DNA of 64,000 nt from Phaseolus vulgaris (lineage: Eukaryota > Streptophyta > Magnoliopsida > Fabales > Fabaceae). The position numbers were made by a program, and so were the translations under genes. Shown piece after piece: positions 60,870-64,000 of this stretch; the first letter of the stretch is position 1, and the number at the start of each line of letters is the position of its first letter. The DNA is taken from assembly GCF_000499845.2 (NCBI RefSeq), contig NC_023750.2, positions 5,577,478 to 5,641,477 on the forward strand, given 5' to 3'. Below the pieces are notes generated by a model that saw only the letters and a program-made list of their open reading frames with translations, did not search any database and was not told the origin of the DNA.

Positions 60870-61575
60870 AACGAAATTCATTCCACTTCCACTACTGGTT
60901 GCTGCAGAAACTGAAATGTAAATGGAAAAACTCCAGAAAAGATTAAATCAACAAAAAATTGAACAATGAAAACAACAATGAGGACAGACGAACAGACGAA
61001 GGAAGAGATTTCACCTTGGTGCTTGAACATACGATGGATATGAACGAAAATCCATTCCACTTCCACAACCGGTTGCTGCAGTAACTGAAATGTAGATGAA
61101 TATCATTTTTATGCTGTCAAAAGTAACAAAAAAAACATAATCAACCATGTGAACAATAAAGAAACAAAGAAACGGTAAAAGAGATGAAAAGAATCAGCAG
61201 AAACATGAAAAGAACGAAACTTTGATAAGAAAAACCAAAAAAGTTTTCATTTTTATGTTGTGGAACAAAGAAATCGTAAATGAGATGAACAGAATCCACA
61301 TAACAGAAGCAATAATCACCTCGAGAAGGAGAAGACCGAAATGAAATGAAGAAGGCAGAAATGAAGAACCATACAGTAAACCCAAATAAGAAGAAACCAA
61401 AAGGCAACGAAAAAGAAAGAGAAACCGAGGAAGTTGAGTAATAGGAGAGAGAGAAACGCTGAAAGTATATAAGAAAGGGAGTATTTAAAGAAATGGGGTT
61501 TTGCACACGTGTAAGTTCTACAGAGTGCCACTTGTCACTCCTAGAATGACTTTCACTTGCTATTTTTAGTAAAAA
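60870..61575 (-). other. Promoter-like and exon-like segment near the Helitron 5' end
   Basis: Without a partner in the left arm. On the minus strand it reads as a gene 5' region: a G-box CACGTG (61,506-61,511), a TATA-type word (61,466-61,471), then a CT-rich leader and a possible donor (about 61,320, GAG|GTGATT). Two related acceptor-plus-exon segments follow, each with 'catttcag' then a CTGCAGCAACC block (around 61,075 and 60,905); one is followed by a possible donor near 61,015 (AAG|GTGAAA). It could be a host gene fragment captured by the Helitron. A 146-codon frame at 61,141-61,581 is hydrophobic leader/intron translation and probably not coding. Function unknown. Confidence 0.4.
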
Positions 61576-61617
61576 TTTCAATTTTTTTCTTTTTGAATTT
61601 TTTTTAGAACTTACCCT

Positions 61618-61652
61618 AGAGGTGCCTTCTATTTGTATTATGTATAGATAGA
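61618..61652 (-). repeat. Helitron 5' terminus
   Basis: Reading leftward from 61,652 the sequence begins TCTATCTATACATAATAC, next to host A (complement of T at 61,653). Confidence 0.7.
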
Positions 61653-61872
61653 TTATTCTTCTTTAGCCCAGTCATCTTCATTCTTCCCTATAAACCTGAA
61701 ATTAACACCAAATTTGGGAATAAAATGTTCTTATTCAAAATAAAGATCATAAAATATGTAAAAAGGTATAAATTCATAAATTAGATATTATTTTATATGT
61801 AATTTAGCAATTAATACTCATAACTGCCTATATTTTAATATGAAATATTACTAAAATTAGGAACTTATCACA
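61653..61872 (-). repeat. Gypsy LTR remainder, right side of Helitron target
   Basis: Direct copy of 26,512-26,732, continuing the LTR broken off at 37,584. Confidence 0.9.
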
Positions 61873-62789
61873 ACACCGTGAAGACGTCGAATCCTTTCCT
61901 CTCAGGGAACCTCCAAGATTATACCCTAACGAACAACCCTTAATATCCACTGTGGCATCTTCCCTGATAATCTTTCTCAATGCATCAATGTCTGCTTCCC
62001 CTGAGACGACATCAATGTTTGGGATTCAAAATCTGAAACGACATCTACAGATTGTCTATCCCAATAACAGTGACAGAGATTATGTTATGGGATCGTGCAC
62101 TCGTCAACCAGAGAAATTTGATAAAGTGTTTCGTTAATCCTCGAGTACGAAGTCAGTTTTGCTTCATAACCCATAGTGAGTCTGATTTTAAATATAGCGT
62201 ATTCTAATTCCTCCAAAGCTAGAGTAGCTTCGTCCACCTCGACCAGTAAAGCTGTAATTTTTTCGAAGCATTTTTGTATTCCATAATTACAGGGGTAAAC
62301 CCCTACATCATACCCAAACAAGTTTATTTACTACTATGAATTGATCTTCCCATGGAACAACGGTGTCGAACAAATTCTCGAACCATTCTTTATTCTCCTC
62401 AACCGCTTCTTTAACCTTATTTTCGTCTTCCCCCATTAAAAGCACGTGAAAACCTCCCAAAATTTTGATCTTTATGAAACTGTAGCCACCCAAAATGAAG
62501 CTTTCATTCAAGTCTTCTACCTTGCTTAAATCATAAACTCTCCCAATGTAGCAATGTTTGAGCCACTCTTTGGGTGTTTCTTCCACATTTATTGCATTTA
62601 CTCTTACCCTGCTTCGTGATTGCGCTCTGTTTCCATACTTGACGGCCTGTGCGTAAGATTGATTCTTATTTGTTGCCCTCCACACTTTTTTGCCCACTTT
62701 TTCTTCTTGCTTTGTCTTCACTTTCAGTTTATCATTCCATTCCTTTCTAAACTTTGTTGTCTTGTAATATTTAGGTCTATTAACATTGA
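61873..62789 (-). pseudogene. LINE ORF1 fragment (direct copy)
   Basis: Direct-orientation copy of 26,733-27,635. The open piece 62,308-62,721 (137 codons) covers the start of the DUF4283-like part and is a few codons longer than its partner at 27,175-27,567, which lacks a short block near 27,257. Similarity stops at 62,789, before the RRM part. Confidence 0.8.
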
Positions 62790-62956
62790 AAAAAAATAAG
62801 ATTTACATACATTTAGAGAACGTTTAAATGTTAATGACAATTAGAGAATACGCATATATACATAGATTAAGATTAGATTAATTTAACATAAATTAGTGAG
62901 TATAAAAGAGGAGTAGAAAAGTTATACAATATTCTATAACATAAGAAAAATTATAC

Positions 62957-63115
62957 ATTGACAATCCAGGAAGATGTATAGAACTCTGATGTAATAGTTT
63001 TAACAAAAATAAAATATAATAAAGGATAAATTTGTAATTAAATGGTGTGAAGAATTATTAAAATAATAATATTAAGAGTTATTATATGGTTGTAGAAAAA
63101 ACATGGATTGTCAAT
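62957..63115. repeat. Small MITE-like element
   Basis: Terminal inverted repeats ATTGACAATCCA (62,957-62,968) and TGGATTGTCAAT (63,104-63,115) enclose 135 bp of AT-rich DNA without open frames. No clear target duplication. Confidence 0.45.
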
Positions 63116-64000
63116 ATTTTTAATACCTTTTCAATGTGTAATCAAAACTCTCCAATCTTAATTTGGTTTCAAAGACCATTTTCTAAAGGTTCTTTCGTAG
63201 CTTTGCTTAATAAATTATGATGGCGACTCTTTTGTCTTTTACATATATTTGTGTTATCTCGTTGTGACTCTTGTAACAACTATGTAAAACCACTGGGTAT
63301 ATATACTTTTGAGGACTCATGTGGAGTCTTTAAGTGAATTGCAAGACAACATGTCTTGATAATTTTCTTAGTTATTACTTACACATTATATTAATTATAT
63401 TTTATTGTGCTTATGTTGCAAGATTCTCTAGTTGAGCAAAGCTCCTAAGGTATTTTTTCCCCTCACAGTCATCATATTTACTAACCGCACTTGGAATACT
63501 TAAGGACCTTAGACTTGTGTGTTGCTGGAGTAGGAGTAACATTCGTCAATTGTTAGGAGTATCTTCACATTAGTACTCCTTTGAGGCACCCAACTAAGAG
63601 ATATTACAACAATTGAGATAGTTGATCACCCAAGAAATGAGATTTCTCAGAGTTGAGGCAGGAGTTCGAGTAGTAGTTGAAGACCCTAGTTTTTCACAGT
63701 AGACCCTTGCTACAAAGTAGTCTTTGTGTCTCCAACGTTAAAGTTAGCATATAAAGGAGTTGTGCAACTAATAATTCATCATGAGATGACATTGGCTCCA
63801 TAAACCAATTTGAGTTGTATGTCAACAATACTTTTGCCCCTCGGTTAGTGGTGCTTGGGAAAATCTTTTAAGAAGACATTGTATACATAATGTAGCTTTC
63901 CCCTCTTATGTGGTCAAGGTCATGGAGAAAAAAGTTTTCATAGATGATGTTGTGATTCCTATGCCAACAAACGAGATAATTACTATGGTATAGACATTTC
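63116..64000. other. Unassigned, possibly LTR-retrotransposon-derived
   Basis: Less AT-rich than its surroundings. A TGGCGACTC word at 63,222-63,230 resembles primer-site regions of some Gypsy elements, but no LTR partner lies in the window and no conserved domain is visible. Confidence 0.3.

Larger units (their letters stand above)
37585..61652 (-). mobile_element. Putative 24-kb non-autonomous Helitron
   Basis: Minus-strand orientation. The 5' end (from 61,652 leftward) starts TCTATCTATACA; the 3' end (at 37,585) reads, in element sense, a GC-rich hairpin (CCTTGC-gtt-GCACGG), then GTCAACATACTAG. Element ends are TC...CTAG, it lies between host A (37,584) and host T (61,653), and no target duplication is present: all Helitron hallmarks. 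The same LTR without the insertion is at 26,511/26,512. No Rep/helicase is encoded. The interior holds AT-rich repeats, a second 3' end facing outward (46,049), an inverted copy of the left flank with PG, a copia insertion, and a promoter-like segment. What part was in the original Helitron and what was added later is inference. Confidence 0.75.

Noticed and set aside
61141..61581. Hydrophobic 146-codon protein
   Set aside because: Phe/Ser-rich composition and position over a CT-rich leader and possible introns suggest untranslated sequence, not a membrane protein gene.

Overview
The window is plant nuclear DNA: AT-rich, intron-containing genes with GT-AG junctions, and dense nested plant retrotransposons (L1-type LINEs with DUF4283-type ORF1, Ty1-copia, Gypsy LTRs, CACTA-like MITEs, a Helitron). 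The style of the repeats suggests a legume, but that is an inference. The only host gene I can support is a family 28 polygalacturonase (PG), present twice in opposite orientations. Almost everything else is mobile DNA.

Layout. 1-14,075: a partial copy of PG upstream DNA, split by a 5'-truncated LINE on the minus strand (1,104-13,735) that itself carries a copia element (7,468-12,043) and a Gypsy-like LTR remnant. 14,076-25,260: a second LINE on the plus strand, split in its reverse transcriptase by a non-autonomous LTR element (17,157-23,681) that has gag and an accessory gene but no pol. 25,261-27,872: LINE ORF1 fragments holding a Gypsy LTR. 27,853-37,584: left arm of a large palindrome, with a PG copy on the minus strand (31,142-35,592) broken by one nonsense codon in exon 6. 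37,585-61,652: a 24-kb segment with the terminal hallmarks of a minus-strand Helitron, sitting at an A/T site in a Gypsy LTR whose unoccupied counterpart is at 26,511/26,512. Inside it are AT-rich Helitron repeats, a second outward-facing Helitron 3' end (46,049), an inverted copy of the left flank with an intact PG gene (48,042-52,491), a later copia insertion (55,253-60,234), and a promoter-like segment near the Helitron 5' end. 61,653-62,789: the remainder of the split LTR and LINE fragment. 62,790-64,000: a small MITE and unassigned sequence.

The main result is the architecture. The palindrome is centred on a Helitron. Its right arm reads as 'Helitron 3' portion plus about 9.7 kb of the host flank that follows the left Helitron 3' end', the product expected if Helitron replication bypassed its 3' terminator. 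Arm identity is zoned: about 95% outside, nearly 100% over about 7.45 kb carrying PG, and clearly lower inside the Helitron. This suggests gene conversion between arms (or a local assembly copy). One arm keeps all four PG motifs; the other is identical wherever compared in the coding exons except for a TGG-to-TGA change.

Order of insertion readable from nesting: PG flank duplication, then LINEs, then copia 1 and the gag-only element; the Helitron entered an existing Gypsy LTR; the inverted duplication followed; copia 2 entered only the right arm afterwards. All coordinates come from reading the sequence by eye; no alignments or database searches were run.
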